From the NCBI GenBank assembly GCA_017469785.1, contig JAFUFU010000024.1, positions 1 through 62,629 of the forward strand: a stretch of 62,629 nt of DNA. The letters are read 5' to 3'. This document shows, one piece after another, positions 26,680 to 37,300 of the stretch; within the stretch, counting starts at the first letter, position 1; each line of letters begins with the position of its first letter. The DNA is from Treponema sp. Its GTDB lineage: Bacteria > Spirochaetota > Spirochaetia > Treponematales > Treponemataceae. Below the pieces are notes generated by a model. That model worked only from the letters and a program-made list of their open reading frames with translations, was not told the origin of the DNA and did not search any database. The position numbers and the translations under genes were made by a program.

Positions 26680-27096
26680 TTAGTCTTTCGTTGGTTTAAA
26701 AGCGATTTTCGTTTTGATAGGAAGTTTGCTAGCAGCAAGCTCAAGAGCACGCTCAGCAAGCTTGATATCAATTCCACCAACCTCAAACAAAATAACGCCT
26801 GGTTTTATAACGGCAGCCCAGAATTCTGGAGCACCTTTACCTTTACCCATTCGGGTATCGGCAGGTTTTTTTGTTATCGGTTTGTCAGGATATACACGAA
26901 GCCAAACATTACCTTTTCGCTCAAGCTTACGGTTGATTGCGACACGGGCAGCCTCAATATGCTTTGCGCTCAACCAAACAGGCTCAAGAGCTACAAGAGC
27001 AATCTCGCCAAAATCGATTGTATTAGCTCGTGTTGCGTTACCTTTAATTCTACCGCGCTGTACCTTGCGGTGAATAACTCTTTTAGGACTAAGCAT
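26680..27096 (-). CDS. rplP: 50S ribosomal protein L16
   Basis: Predicted 138 residues: [19 protein letters not shown] start, the [19 protein letters not shown] loop that reaches the peptidyl-transferase region, and a C-terminus with two lysine-threonine pairs. It is next to rpsC, 5 bp apart. Confidence 0.98.
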   Translation of the reverse strand: MLSPKRVIHRKVQRGRIKGNATRANTIDFGEIALVALEPVWLSAKHIEAARVAINRKLERKGNVWLRVYPDKPITKKPADTRMGKGKGAPEFWAAVIKPGVILFEVGGIDIKLAERALELAASKLPIKTKIAFKPTKD

Positions 27097-27101
27097 TTAC
27101 T

Positions 27102-27866
27102 TTACTCCTTTGAAGCATTTGCCGCACGGGCAGGTTTCTTAGATCGTGATTTCTCACCATCGGCAGAAGCCTGAGAACGTTCATGTCGTGGCTTTCGAAC
27201 AAGCTGACCGGCATCTTCGTTCTGTTCATGACCATACTTCATACCATTGAAAACCCAAACTTTAATACCGATTTTTCCGTATGTTGTATGAGCTTCAAAA
27301 GTGCCATAATCAATATCTGCACGAAGAGTGTGGAGAGGAACTCGTCCCTCTTTATGCTCTTCAGAGCGCTTCATATCTGCACCGCCCAAACGACCAGACA
27401 AGCGAATCTTAATTCCCTGTGCCCCGCCTTTCATGGCATTTGCAGAAGCCTGCTTGAGAGCCTTGCGGAATGATCCACGACCTGCAAGCTGGCGTCCAAT
27501 ATTCTGTGCAATAAGCGAAGCATTGATATCTGCGCGTTTAATTTCCTTAATCTTAATCTGGACCTTCTTTTTGTCCATCTTAGACTGGATTTCAGCACTG
27601 ATTTTTTCAATATTAGCGCCTTTTACACCAATAATTACACCTGGGCGTGCTGTATGGATTACGATAGTAACACGCTGCGGATGACGAACGATTTCGATCT
27701 CTGCAATGTCAGCATTCTGACATTCTGGCAATGCTCGAACCATATTACGGATTTTCAAATCCTCAATAACAAGGTCTGCATATTCACGTGGATTTGCATA
27801 CCAACGTGACTGCCAAGTCTTGTTAATACCAAGACGCAAACCAATCGGATTTACTTTCTGACCCAC
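27102..27866 (-). CDS. rpsC: 30S ribosomal protein S3
   Basis: Predicted 254 residues: [19 protein letters not shown] start, KH domain with [13 protein letters not shown], and a C-domain ending in a basic tail that is longer than in E. coli. The start is a GTG at 27866 behind GGGGGAATAAA; earlier in-frame codons would lie inside rplV. S3 forms part of the mRNA entry helicase. Confidence 0.97.
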   Translation of the reverse strand: MGQKVNPIGLRLGINKTWQSRWYANPREYADLVIEDLKIRNMVRALPECQNADIAEIEIVRHPQRVTIVIHTARPGVIIGVKGANIEKISAEIQSKMDKKKVQIKIKEIKRADINASLIAQNIGRQLAGRGSFRKALKQASANAMKGGAQGIKIRLSGRLGGADMKRSEEHKEGRVPLHTLRADIDYGTFEAHTTYGKIGIKVWVFNGMKYGHEQNEDAGQLVRKPRHERSQASADGEKSRSKKPARAANASKE

Positions 27867-27867
27867 T

Positions 27868-28224
27868 TTATTCCCCCGCCTTCTCGTCAACAATGACGGT
27901 GATATGACACATGCGTTTCAAGAGTTGATCAGCACGACCGCGAGCGCGGAACCAAACTCTCTTAAGTCTCGGACCTTCATCGATTCGAATTTCTTTGACA
28001 TAGAGCATATCTTCATCCAGCTTCTTGTTTGCGAACAGAGCATTTGCTACAGCTGATTTAAGAGTACCTTTTATCAAGCGAGCACCTTTCTGTGGCATAT
28101 TTTCAAGAATTGCCATAGCTTCTGAGCATGACTTCTGATTGATTACACGAGCAACAGGTCGAACCTTTGTTGGCGATGCAATCAGGAATTTTGTAGTGGC
28201 TACATAACCTTTCTTTTCAGCCAT
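27868..28224 (-). CDS. rplV: 50S ribosomal protein L22
   Basis: Predicted 118 residues: [20 protein letters not shown] and the beta-hairpin [20 protein letters not shown] that lines the exit tunnel and affects macrolides. ATG 28224 follows AAAGGTGG. Confidence 0.98.
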   Translation of the reverse strand: MAEKKGYVATTKFLIASPTKVRPVARVINQKSCSEAMAILENMPQKGARLIKGTLKSAVANALFANKKLDEDMLYVKEIRIDEGPRLKRVWFRARGRADQLLKRMCHITVIVDEKAGE

Positions 28225-28235
28225 AATATCCACCT

Positions 28236-28514
28236 TTATTTACCAGCTTTTTTGTCTGTACCGCCATGACCCTTGAAGGTACGTGTCGGAGCAAACTCGC
28301 CAAGCTTGTGGCCTACGAGGTTCTCGGTTACGTAAACAGGAATCCATGACTTACCGTTGTAAACACTGATTGTGTTTCCAACCATCTCTGGAATGATTGT
28401 AGAGCAACGAGAATATGTTTTAATCATTTTCTTGTCTGACTCTTTATTCATTTCAATAACTTTCTTGTAAAGACTCTTTTCAATAAAAGGTCCTTTTTTA
28501 ACAGATCTTGACAC
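28236..28514 (-). CDS. rpsS: 30S ribosomal protein S19
   Basis: Predicted 92 residues: [18 protein letters not shown] start and [18 protein letters not shown] end match S19, which with S13 binds the 16S head. Confidence 0.98.
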   Translation of the reverse strand: MSRSVKKGPFIEKSLYKKVIEMNKESDKKMIKTYSRCSTIIPEMVGNTISVYNGKSWIPVYVTENLVGHKLGEFAPTRTFKGHGGTDKKAGK

Positions 28515-28531
28515 CGTTAACTCCTATGCAA

Positions 28532-29356
28532 CTACTTCTTGCGGCGTGAAATAATGAACCGGCTTGAAGTCTTTCGCTTGTTGCGGGTTTTGTAACCACG
28601 ACATGGCTGACCCCAAGGAGTAACAGGAACATGTCCCTTACCAGCACCTTCACCACCACCGAGCGGATGATCAACCGGGTTCATAGCCATACCACGAACT
28701 GTCGGACGAATACCGAGCCATCGTTTACGGCCAGCTTTTCCAAGCTGCGTATTCATGCGCTCTTCATTTCCAACAATACCAATTGTTGCATAGCATTTGC
28801 CATGGATTCTGCGAGTTTCACCTGAAGGAAGACGGACAATAACATAATCACCGTCTTTACCCTGTACAGTTGCACCAGCACCTGCAGAGCGAACAAGCTG
28901 ACCACCACGACCAAGGGTAAGCTCGATATTATGAATAGTGAAACCCGCAGGAATTACTTCGAGCGGCAATGCGTTTCCGACAGTTGGAGCAGCATTCTCA
29001 CCAGCCATAATTTTCTGTCCTACAACAAGACCTTTTGGAGCAATGATATAGCGTTTTTCGCCATCTGCGTATGCAATCAAGGCAATGTTTGCACTGCGGT
29101 TTGGATCGTACTCAATTGTCTTGACAGTTCCAGGAATGCCGTGCTTGTTGCGCTTGAAATCGATAATTCGATACTTGCGTTTATGTCCGCCACCCTGATG
29201 TCTCACAGTGATACGACCAGCAGAATTGCGTCCAGCATGAGATTTCAGACCTGATACCAGTGTTTTTTCGGGTTTATCGGTTGTCAGTTCATCTCTTACC
29301 AAATCAATGCGAGTACGAGTACCTGCTGAATATGGTTTAAATACTTTAAGAGCCAT
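28532..29356 (-). CDS. rplB: 50S ribosomal protein L2
   Basis: Predicted 274 residues: [19 protein letters not shown] near the N-terminus and [17 protein letters not shown], which carries the conserved histidine linked to peptidyl transfer. Family-standard length. Confidence 0.98.
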   Translation of the reverse strand: MALKVFKPYSAGTRTRIDLVRDELTTDKPEKTLVSGLKSHAGRNSAGRITVRHQGGGHKRKYRIIDFKRNKHGIPGTVKTIEYDPNRSANIALIAYADGEKRYIIAPKGLVVGQKIMAGENAAPTVGNALPLEVIPAGFTIHNIELTLGRGGQLVRSAGAGATVQGKDGDYVIVRLPSGETRRIHGKCYATIGIVGNEERMNTQLGKAGRKRWLGIRPTVRGMAMNPVDHPLGGGEGAGKGHVPVTPWGQPCRGYKTRNKRKTSSRFIISRRKK

Positions 29357-29381
29357 CTGGTTCCCCTTAATTTACGAAGGC

Positions 29382-29669
29382 TTAAACGCCCTCGAATACC
29401 TTAATGGTTTCGCCAGGAGCAAGGCGCACAATAGCCTTCTTCCAGCTGGCAGTTCTACCAGGTTTACCACGAACCCGTTTTACCTTGCCATCAACATTGA
29501 TAGTTGTGCAATTCACAACTTTTACATTGAAGAGTTTTGCTACAGCATCTTTAATCTGAAGCTTTGTAGCTGCAGGAGCCACTTTGAAAACATATTTGTT
29601 CTGTTCTCGCAAAGTAGTTGCTTTTTCTGAAAGCACCGGCTCAATAAGGATGTCATTGAAATTCGTCAT
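29382..29669 (-). CDS. rplW: 50S ribosomal protein L23
   Basis: Predicted 95 residues: DILIEPVLSEKATTLREQNK and KRVRGKPGRTASWKKAIV. L23 at the exit tunnel is the docking site of trigger factor and SRP. Its start overlaps the rplD stop by one base (TAATG). Confidence 0.97.
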   Translation of the reverse strand: MTNFNDILIEPVLSEKATTLREQNKYVFKVAPAATKLQIKDAVAKLFNVKVVNCTTINVDGKVKRVRGKPGRTASWKKAIVRLAPGETIKVFEGV

Positions 29670-30310
29670 TATTTAGCCTCCTCTTCAACATTATTATAGA
29701 ACTCTGAAAGATTCTTTGCTGCACTTTCAAGCAGGATAACTTTTCTTCCGTAGAAAAGATCATGTGCTCGAAGGCGGTTATACGAAAGGAAGTGCAAGTT
29801 GCTGATATTACGTCCAGCCTGCTTGATTTTTCCATCGTCGTCTTTCAAAATGATGACTGTGCGTTCATCTTTAGCAAAATTGCTAAGGATTTTAACCAAG
29901 TCTTTTGTTTTTCCGCTCTCAACAGTGAAATCCTCAACTACTGTAAGTCGATCACTCTGCGCCTGAAGGCTCAGGATTGATTTCATCGCAAGGCGCTTTT
30001 CTTTCTTTGGAATTGAATAGCTGAAATCGCGAGGTTTTGGTCCAAAAATCGTACCGCCGCCAACATTGATTGGTGATTTTTTATCACCACGGCGAGCGTG
30101 ACCAGTTCCCTTCTGTTTGTACGGCTTAGCATTTGAGCCATGAACTTCAGCACGAGTTTTTGTACAAGCAGTTCCAACGCGCTTATTTGCTAATTCATTT
30201 GTGATGGCGTAGTAAATGACATCTTCGTTTACAGGAAGTCCGAACACTTTATCATCAAGATTGATTGTGCGGAGTTCTTTACCATCGATTGAATAGACTT
30301 TCTTTTCCAT
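29669..30310 (-). CDS. rplD: 50S ribosomal protein L4
   Basis: Predicted 213 residues: the loop region KPYKQKGTGHARRGDKKSP that reaches the exit tunnel, and GPKPRDFSYSIPKKEKRLA. In E. coli L4 also represses the S10 operon; no known L4 leader is recognisable here. Confidence 0.98.
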   Translation of the reverse strand: MEKKVYSIDGKELRTINLDDKVFGLPVNEDVIYYAITNELANKRVGTACTKTRAEVHGSNAKPYKQKGTGHARRGDKKSPINVGGGTIFGPKPRDFSYSIPKKEKRLAMKSILSLQAQSDRLTVVEDFTVESGKTKDLVKILSNFAKDERTVIILKDDDGKIKQAGRNISNLHFLSYNRLRAHDLFYGRKVILLESAAKNLSEFYNNVEEEAK

Positions 30311-30328
30311 TTGTACTTATTCCCTCGA

Positions 30329-30949
30329 TTATTTCTTGACCGCAGACTTGATAATCAGCGTGCAGTTTTTATTTCCTGGGACTGCCCCACGAACCAACAC
30401 AACTTTGAGTTCCGGATCAATTTTGACGATTTTAAGGTTCTGTACCGTAACTCTTTCAGATCCCATTCGACCAGCCATTTTGATATTTTTCATGCTGTGT
30501 CCCGGTGTAGTACAATTTCCTGTACCACCAGCTTCACGATGGAATTTTGAACCGTGTGACGCACGACCACCATGGAAGCCCCAGCGTTTCATAACGCCCT
30601 GGAATCCCTTACCTTTTGAAGTTGCTGTAACATCAAGGAATGCAGTTTTTTCAAACAATTCAAGACCAATCTGGTCTCCAACTGCAACTTCTTTCTCGAA
30701 GTCTCTGAATTCTTTCAGATGACGCTTCGGCGAAACATTTTCAGGAAACTGACCTTTGTAAGCCTTATTGACCTTTGACTCTTTCAAATCTTCAAGTCCA
30801 AGAACAACAGCACTATAGCCATGTTTATCCTGTGTTTTTGTAGCAATAACAGTATTCGGTTCAACATGGATCACGGTTACTGGTGTCAGATTTCCGTTTT
30901 CGTCGAATACCTGTGTCATTCCTACTTTTTTTGCAATCAGACCTTTCAT
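30329..30949 (-). CDS. rplC: 50S ribosomal protein L3
   Basis: Predicted 206 residues: MKGLIAKKVGMTQVFDENG start and the WGFHGGRASHGSKFHREAG loop near the A site. ATG 30949 follows ATAGGAGTTATATCAG; codons upstream lie in a 129-bp structured spacer after rpsJ. Confidence 0.98.
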   Translation of the reverse strand: MKGLIAKKVGMTQVFDENGNLTPVTVIHVEPNTVIATKTQDKHGYSAVVLGLEDLKESKVNKAYKGQFPENVSPKRHLKEFRDFEKEVAVGDQIGLELFEKTAFLDVTATSKGKGFQGVMKRWGFHGGRASHGSKFHREAGGTGNCTTPGHSMKNIKMAGRMGSERVTVQNLKIVKIDPELKVVLVRGAVPGNKNCTLIIKSAVKK

Positions 30950-31078
30950 TCTGATATAACTCCTATAAGAAGAACCCTCGCGTAAAAACCTCAGCATTCT
31001 TCTTTATCGGCCGCCATCCTGGATCCACAGGACCGTACCGTTTTTTAACAGTAATCCAGCTGCAACGCAGTTAAAGAC
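30950..31078 (-). other. Structured rpsJ-rplC spacer
   Basis: A 129-bp spacer inside an operon whose other gaps are mostly below 30 bp. It contains the perfect pair AAGAAGAA/TTCTTCTT around a 22-nt loop just before the rplC ribosome site, and a TCCTG/CAGGA hairpin. It could be a processing or autoregulatory site; no known motif is recognised. Confidence 0.45.
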
Positions 31079-31387
31079 TTACTGTTTGATTTCTACATCT
31101 ACACCGGCTGGCAATTCAAGTTTCATCAATGAATCCATAACGTCTGACGATGGATCAATGATATCGATAAGGCGCTTGTGTGTTCTCATCTCAAACTGCT
31201 CGCGTGACTTTTTGTTGACGTGAGGTGAACGAAGAACTGTTACCTTATTGATTCTTGTAGGAAGAGGAATTGGTCCTGAAACCTTTGCCCCTGCCTTCTG
31301 AACAGTCTGCACGATGGCTTTTGCACTCTGATCGATCAGCTCTACATCAAATGCTCGAAGTCTGACACGAATTTTGCTGTTAGCCAT
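31079..31387 (-). CDS. rpsJ: 30S ribosomal protein S10
   Basis: Predicted 102 residues: [20 protein letters not shown] start and [21 protein letters not shown]10 is also NusE, the antitermination partner of NusB. It follows tuf by 96 bp; that gap holds the 8-bp hairpin CAGGGAGC/GGCTCTCTG. Confidence 0.98.
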   Translation of the reverse strand: MANSKIRVRLRAFDVELIDQSAKAIVQTVQKAGAKVSGPIPLPTRINKVTVLRSPHVNKKSREQFEMRTHKRLIDIIDPSSDVMDSLMKLELPAGVDVEIKQ

Positions 31388-31483
31388 TTAATTTTACTCC
31401 GTTAAATCTTTATAAGATTTTAGATTAAGCAGAGAGCCGAACAAATCAGCTCCCTGCCATTGAATCGCTAGCCTATTAAAAGA

Positions 31484-32671
31484 CTATTCGATGATTTTTG
31501 TAACCTGACCTGAAGCGATTGTGTGACCGCCTTCACGGATAGCGAGCTTGAGACCTTCATCCATAGCGATTGGGTGGATAAGCTCACCAATGATTTTTGT
31601 GTTGTCGCCTGGTTTAACCATATCTGTTCCAGCTGGCAATTCAACTGTACCAGTGATATCGGTTGTCCGGAAGTAGAACTGTGGGCGATATCCTGTGAAG
31701 AATGGTGAGTGGCGTCCACCTTCTTCCTTAGAAAGAACGTAGATCTGAGCCTCGAATTTTGTGTGTGGGTGGATTGAGCCAGGAGCTGCAAGAACCTGTC
31801 CACGAACAACATCTTTCTTTTCGATACCACGGAGAAGGATACCAACATTGTCACCAGCCTGACCCTGATCAAGAGTTTTCTGGAACATTTCGATACCAGT
31901 AACTGTTGAGTTCTGTGTCGGGCGGATACCAACGATTTCAACCGGGTCGTTCATGTTGATTACGCCGCGTTCGATACGACCAGTAACAACAGTACCACGA
32001 CCAGAGATTGTGAAGATGTCTTCGATTGGCATCAAGAATGGTTTATCAGCATCGCGAACCGGATCATCAAACCATGTATCCATAGCTGTAAGGAGCTCTT
32101 CAATACAAGCTGTGTTAGCTGGATCAGAAGCCTCGTTCAAAGCCTTGAAAGCTGAACCCTTAACGATTGGGGTGTTCTCGTCAAAGCCATACTCTTTAAT
32201 AGTGTCTTTAACTTCCTCGACAACAAGTTCGAGAAGGTCTGGATCATCGACCATATCAACTTTGTTCAAGAAAACGATGATCTTTGGAACGCCAACCTGG
32301 CGAGCGAGCAAGAGGTGCTCACGTGTCTGCGGCATAACTGAATCTGGAGCAGAAACAACGAGGATAGCTCCATCCATCTGAGCAGCACCAGTAATCATGT
32401 TCTTGATGTAGTCAGCATGTCCTGGGCAGTCAATGTGTGCGTAGTGGCGTTTGTCTGACTGATACTCCAAGTGACGAGTATTGATTGTGATACCACGCTC
32501 TTTTTCCTCTGGAGCGTTATCAATTTCATCATACTTAAGAACTTTGTCGCCATATTTGTTACCACAATATGTAGTGATAGCAGCAGACAAGGTTGTCTTA
32601 CCATGGTCAACGTGACCGATGGTACCAACGTTCATGTGAGGTTTAGTTCGTACGAACTTCTCCTTAGCCAT
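31484..32671 (-). CDS. tuf: Elongation factor Tu
   Basis: Predicted 395 residues: G1 [12 protein letters not shown]3 [13 protein letters not shown]4 NKVD, domain 2-3 boundaries and the end GQVTKIIE. It delivers aminoacyl-tRNA to the ribosome. It begins the S10-spc transcript and has its own promoter and a 415-nt leader. The usual upstream partner fusA is not between rpsG and tuf. Confidence 0.98.
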   Translation of the reverse strand: MAKEKFVRTKPHMNVGTIGHVDHGKTTLSAAITTYCGNKYGDKVLKYDEIDNAPEEKERGITINTRHLEYQSDKRHYAHIDCPGHADYIKNMITGAAQMDGAILVVSAPDSVMPQTREHLLLARQVGVPKIIVFLNKVDMVDDPDLLELVVEEVKDTIKEYGFDENTPIVKGSAFKALNEASDPANTACIEELLTAMDTWFDDPVRDADKPFLMPIEDIFTISGRGTVVTGRIERGVINMNDPVEIVGIRPTQNSTVTGIEMFQKTLDQGQAGDNVGILLRGIEKKDVVRGQVLAAPGSIHPHTKFEAQIYVLSKEEGGRHSPFFTGYRPQFYFRTTDITGTVELPAGTDMVKPGDNTKIIGELIHPIAMDEGLKLAIREGGHTIASGQVTKIIE

Positions 32672-33184
32672 GTTTTTCTCCTTTGCCGATTCCTTTCATT
32701 CGGCAGATTAAAATTTATGTGTTGCACTTTAAGCCAGAATATGGACACTCTCAACCGAAAGATCCACATTCGCAGACACACTAATTACGATATAAATATT
32801 TGATTAAAAACAAGACGGGGATTAAACCTTAAAACAATGCTTTATAAAAAATCAAAGCATTTTACCGGAACCACCGAATCATCATCAATCAAACTCGACA
32901 ACTGGTCTGGAATCCAGAAACTACAGGGTAAACCTCCGAAAACCAAACCGTTCTCTTTGACAGAGGCGTGGCAACCTGAAAGCGACCTGCGCTAACTTTA
33001 CGGCGTCACCAGACTTAATACAGAATTGAAGTCCGCCCTACAATCTCAAAGAACATTTTTTGCATTGAATAATAATTTTTGCAAGTTCATTATTTATACA
33101 ATATTTGCCGACTTTGTTCAAGGGATGAAAAAAAGATTTTACAAAAAAAAGAAGAGTATCGGCAATAAATTCAAAAATTATAAA
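32672..33184 (-). promoter_or_regulatory. tuf promoter and long leader (gene-free stretch)
   Basis: Minus strand: TTGAAC (33116-33121), 17-bp spacer, TATAAA (33093-33098), giving a leader of about 415 nt. A second candidate nearer the gene is TTGAGA, 17-bp spacer, TAAAGT (around 32720-32750). The leader contains TCTGGA/TCCAGA, the AU-rich hairpin AATGCTTT/AAAGCATT followed by GTTTT, and TGCCGA/TCGGCA directly before the AAAGGAG site. No protein-coding gene is evident. Confidence 0.6.
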
Positions 33185-33211
33185 CAAAAAAAACTCCCGC
33201 AAAAGCGGGAG
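33185..33211 (-). terminator. Terminator after rpsG
   Basis: Minus strand CTCCCGC-TTTT-GCGGGAG then eight T. It separates rpsL-rpsG from tuf. The rpsG ending CTGGTAG (Trp-stop) is repeated 15 bp downstream, directly before this hairpin. Confidence 0.9.
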
Positions 33212-33226
33212 CTACCAGAAAGAAAA

Positions 33227-33697
33227 CTACCAGCGGTAGTGAGCGAAAGCCTTGTTCGCCTCTGCCATCTTGTGCGTATCTTCCTTCTTTTTATAAGCAG
33301 AACCTGTGTTGTTGAATGCATCGAGCAATTCAGAAGCAAGAGTATCTGCCATTCCATGACCGCTTCGTGAGCGAGCAGCAGCGATAACCCAACGCATAGC
33401 GAGAGCCTCTTTGCGTGCATCACGGATTTCACAAGGAACCTGATACGTAGCACCACCAACTCGGCGAGACTTAACCTCAACCATTGGCTTTACATTATCA
33501 AGAGCCTTGAGGAATACCTCGAGCGGATCTTTATCAGTTTTTGCTTTAAGCTGTTCCATTGCCTTGTAGACAATTTTTGTACAAGTATCTTTTTTTCCGT
33601 CCAGCATCATGCGTGAGACGAATTTCGTAACAACCGGGCTATTGTATTTTACATCAGGCACAATAGGACGATTTACTGATTTCTTATGTCTTCCCAT
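33227..33697 (-). CDS. rpsG: 30S ribosomal protein S7
   Basis: Predicted 156 residues: GRHKKSVNRPIVPDVKYNS start, VGGATYQVPCEIRDARKEAL and the end ANKAFAHYRW. S7 starts assembly of the 16S head domain. It follows rpsL by 19 bp. Confidence 0.98.
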   Translation of the reverse strand: MGRHKKSVNRPIVPDVKYNSPVVTKFVSRMMLDGKKDTCTKIVYKAMEQLKAKTDKDPLEVFLKALDNVKPMVEVKSRRVGGATYQVPCEIRDARKEALAMRWVIAAARSRSGHGMADTLASELLDAFNNTGSAYKKKEDTHKMAEANKAFAHYRW

Positions 33698-33716
33698 AGT
33701 AATTCTCCTTTATAAA

Positions 33717-34091
33717 TTATGCCTTCGGTCGTTTTGCGCCATACTTAGAGCGAGCGCGTTTGCGTCCGTCAACGCCGAGGGTATCTTTTGTACCACGGAT
33801 AATATGATAACGAACACCTGGAAGATCCTTTACACGACCACCACGGATAAGAACAACTGAGTGCTCCTGCAAGTTATGTCCGATACCCGGAATATATGCA
33901 GTAACTTCAATTCCATTTGACAAGCGAACACGAGCTACCTTTCGAAGAGCTGAGTTCGGCTTTTTAGGGGTGACTGTCATAACACGAGTGCAAACACCAC
34001 GTTTCTGTGGACAAGACTCAAGCGCGGGAGCTTTTGTCGAGTTTGCAAGTGACTTTCTACCCTTACGAACAAGTTGATTGATTGTAGGCAT
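33717..34091 (-). CDS. rpsL: 30S ribosomal protein S12
   Basis: Predicted 124 residues: [19 protein letters not shown] start and [19 protein letters not shown], with the wild-type lysines tied to streptomycin sensitivity. It controls decoding accuracy. It has its own promoter after the rpoC terminator. Confidence 0.98.
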   Translation of the reverse strand: MPTINQLVRKGRKSLANSTKAPALESCPQKRGVCTRVMTVTPKKPNSALRKVARVRLSNGIEVTAYIPGIGHNLQEHSVVLIRGGRVKDLPGVRYHIIRGTKDTLGVDGRKRARSKYGAKRPKA

Positions 34092-34170
34092 TGCCTTCTC
34101 CTATTAGTTTGCCGGTCAGCACTCCGGACAAAATTCTCGCATCAAAACCCATAATGCGATAGGTCTATAC

Positions 34171-34199
34171 AGTGTATAGAATTCAAAAAATGAATTCAA
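34171..34199 (-). promoter_or_regulatory. rpsL-rpsG promoter
   Basis: Minus strand TTGAAT (34194-34199), 17-bp spacer, TACACT (34171-34176). The -10 lies within the palindrome TCTATACACTGTATAGA. Confidence 0.65.
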
Positions 34200-34218
34200 G
34201 AGAATTTGATTCAAAATT

Positions 34219-34248
34219 CAAAAAAAAGCACGGCTTTTACACCGTGCT
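34219..34248 (-). terminator. Terminator after rpoC
   Basis: Minus strand AGCACGG-loop-CCGTGCT then eight T. Strong intrinsic terminator about 60 bp after the rpoC stop. Confidence 0.9.
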
Positions 34249-34310
34249 ATTAAAGATTGCAAAGCAACTCTTAAGAGAGCGCTCTGCAAAAATCCACATC
34301 TAATGGATGC

Positions 34311-37300
34311 TTATTCCTCAATGGGAGCTTCAATAATTGAATTGGCAAAAGCCATTTCACGAGCCTCTTCCTGACGACGCTGAAGGATTTCTTCCATTTG
34401 AACGTCAAGATCCCGTTCAGAACTGTCAAAGAGCTTAACATCGCGATAGTCTCGGATACCAGTTCCCGCAGGAATCATGTGTCCGATGATTACATTTTCT
34501 TTCAAGCCGTGCAATGTATCTGTTGAGCCAGAAATCGCCGCATTCGTAAGAACTCGAGTTGTCTCCTGGAATGAAGAAGCCGAGATGAACGAATCTGTTG
34601 CCAAAGCTGCCTTTGTGATTCCCTGGAACATCGGGCGGGCAACAGCCGGCTGTCCACCCTCAGAAATAACACGTTTGTTCTCTTCGTGGAAGTGATATTT
34701 ATCAACCTGCTGACCGAAGATGAATCGTGTATCCCCGACAGAAACAACCTCAACTTTGCGGAGCATCTGTCGAACGATAACGCCTATATGCTTGTCATCA
34801 ATTGCTACACCCTGCGCAGAGTATACCGACTGGATTTCTTCCATAAGATAATTCATGAGCGCATTCTCACCCAAAATTGCAAGGATGTCATGTGCGCTTG
34901 GTGCACCGTCGCAGAGCTGTTCTCCAGCCTCGACAATATCACCATCACGAACCAACATTCGACGTGTCATCGGGACGAGGTGCTCATAAGTCTTACCGTA
35001 AGCATCTTCGACGATAACAACTCGCTTGCCCTTTGTGATACCGTTGAACTTAACAACACCGCCAATCTGGGAAAGAACACATGGAACTTTCGGTTTTCGT
35101 GCTTCAAACAATTCAGAAACTCGTGGCAAACCACCGGTAATATCGTTTGTTTTTGCAGCTGCAACCGGAAGACGAGCCAATGTGTCACCAGCCTTAACCT
35201 GCTGCTTGTCCTCAACATCAAGGACGGCATCTGCAGGGAGGAAGTATGAACCAAGTTCGTTGCCTGCCTCATCAGTAATGAGAATTCGTGGCTGTTTGAC
35301 ATCAAGATGCAAGTCTGAAATATGTCTCTCAATGTTACCGTTGTCAAGAACTTTCTCAACCAATGTTGAGCCAAGAATGATATCCTCGAAGTGAACATAT
35401 CCTGAAACTTCGGCGATAATCGGCTCTTTTGAAGGATCGAACGTACCGAGAACTTTTCCAGCCTCAATAATATCGCCCTCTTTTACGATTACAGTTGAAC
35501 CGTTCGAGATGTCAACTTTCTGTTCATTACCAACAAGGTAAAGTGTGTCACCCAGAATAGAGATTCGTCCGTTCTCTTTTGCGAGAAGAGGATTCTTCCC
35601 TGCCGTGAGCGGATTTCCTTTAAGAATACGCTTTCCGTTCTCGACATTTTCTGCAAGGACATTTTTGCCAATCTTGAAAGAGTCGATAATTCGGGTAACC
35701 ATCATACTGCCCTTACGAGTGAAGAGCATATTGCCGTCATCAGTAGGAACGTTCGTACCTGTGATTTTTCCGACAATAACCGGATATTTGAGAACAATTC
35801 GGTTATCTTCGGTTGCCTTAGAAGCCGTACCACCGACATGGAACGTACGCATGGTAAGCTGTGTACCAGGCTGACCGATTGACTGAGCTGCGATAACACC
35901 GACAGCTTCACCGATTTCAACCAGCTTGTTGCGTGCAAGATTCTTTCCGTAGCATTTGACACAAACACCGTGCTCAGCCTCACAAGTAAGAACGGTTCGG
36001 AGTTTAACCTTTTCTACGCCAGCCTCTTCGATTTTCTTTGCAAGTTCGTCCGTGATGTATTCATTCACATCGCAGAGCAATTCACCGGTAACAGGATGAA
36101 TGACACGTTCAATCGTGAAATGACCTGCGATTCGTGTTGAAAGAGGTGTTTTGATTTCATCACCACTCTTGATAGCTGTGTAATCGATACCGTTGATAGT
36201 ACCACAGTCTTCTTCATTAACTACGACATCCTGTGCGACATCAACAAGACGACGGGTCATGTAACCAGCGTCAGCCGTTTTAAGAGCCGTATCGGTAAGA
36301 CCCTTTCGGGCACCGTTTGAAGAAATGAAGTATTCGATAACCGAAAGTCCTTCTTTGAAGTTTGAGCGAACAGGAAGCTCGATGATGTCACCGTTCGGCT
36401 TAGCCATCAAACCACGCATAGCTGCCAGCTGAGAAATCTGCTTTTTAGAACCTCGAGCACCGCTGTCTGCCATCATGTAGATTGTGTTGAAGCCATCTTT
36501 ATCAGCCTTGAACTGCTCCATCATGATGTCAGTGAGTTTTTCATTTGTCTGCTGCCAAACGTCCGTTACCTTATTGTAACGTTCCTCAGCAGTGATTGTA
36601 CCTCTAGAATACTGACCGACAATACCCTCAACAATCTTGTTTGCTTCATCAACCATGTTCTTTTTCTCTTCTGGAATGATGATGTCATCCATAGAGAGGG
36701 TTGAACCGAAGAACGTTGCGTTTTTATAGCCAACATCTTTGATAGCATCGAGCATCTTGATTGTAACCCACGGCCCCTTTTCCTGATAGACCGTTGCAAT
36801 CATTTTTTTGAGGTCTTTATCACCCATACCTGTGGTAACTTTCTTTGCAAAGTCAGCATCGGTGATATGTGGATTTATAAATCCGACTTCTTCCGGCATC
36901 TCTGCATTGAAGCGGATACGACCTGCGGAAGTCTTAATTAAATCGCCTTTCTTGAATTCGCCTGGAACAAACGAATCCTTTGGAGCCGGAACAGTTATGA
37001 GAGCCTGCCATTCAATGAAGTTGTTTTTTACATCTTCATCTTTGCCATCGACATTCAATTTGTCAAAGCGGTCAGCAATTGCAACACGGCTTTCCGCAGA
37101 CATTATTGCCTCGTCAGCGCTTGAGAAACGTTTGATTATCGGGTTTCCGTCAGCATCATATTTGAGAGGCTTGATTGAAGTCATGTAGTAGATACCCAAG
37201 ACCATATCCTGTGAAGGAAGAACGATTGGGTTTCCGTTTGCAGGGTCAAGCAAATTTCGCGCAGAGAGCATGAGTGTCCAACATTCCATCTGAGCAGCCT

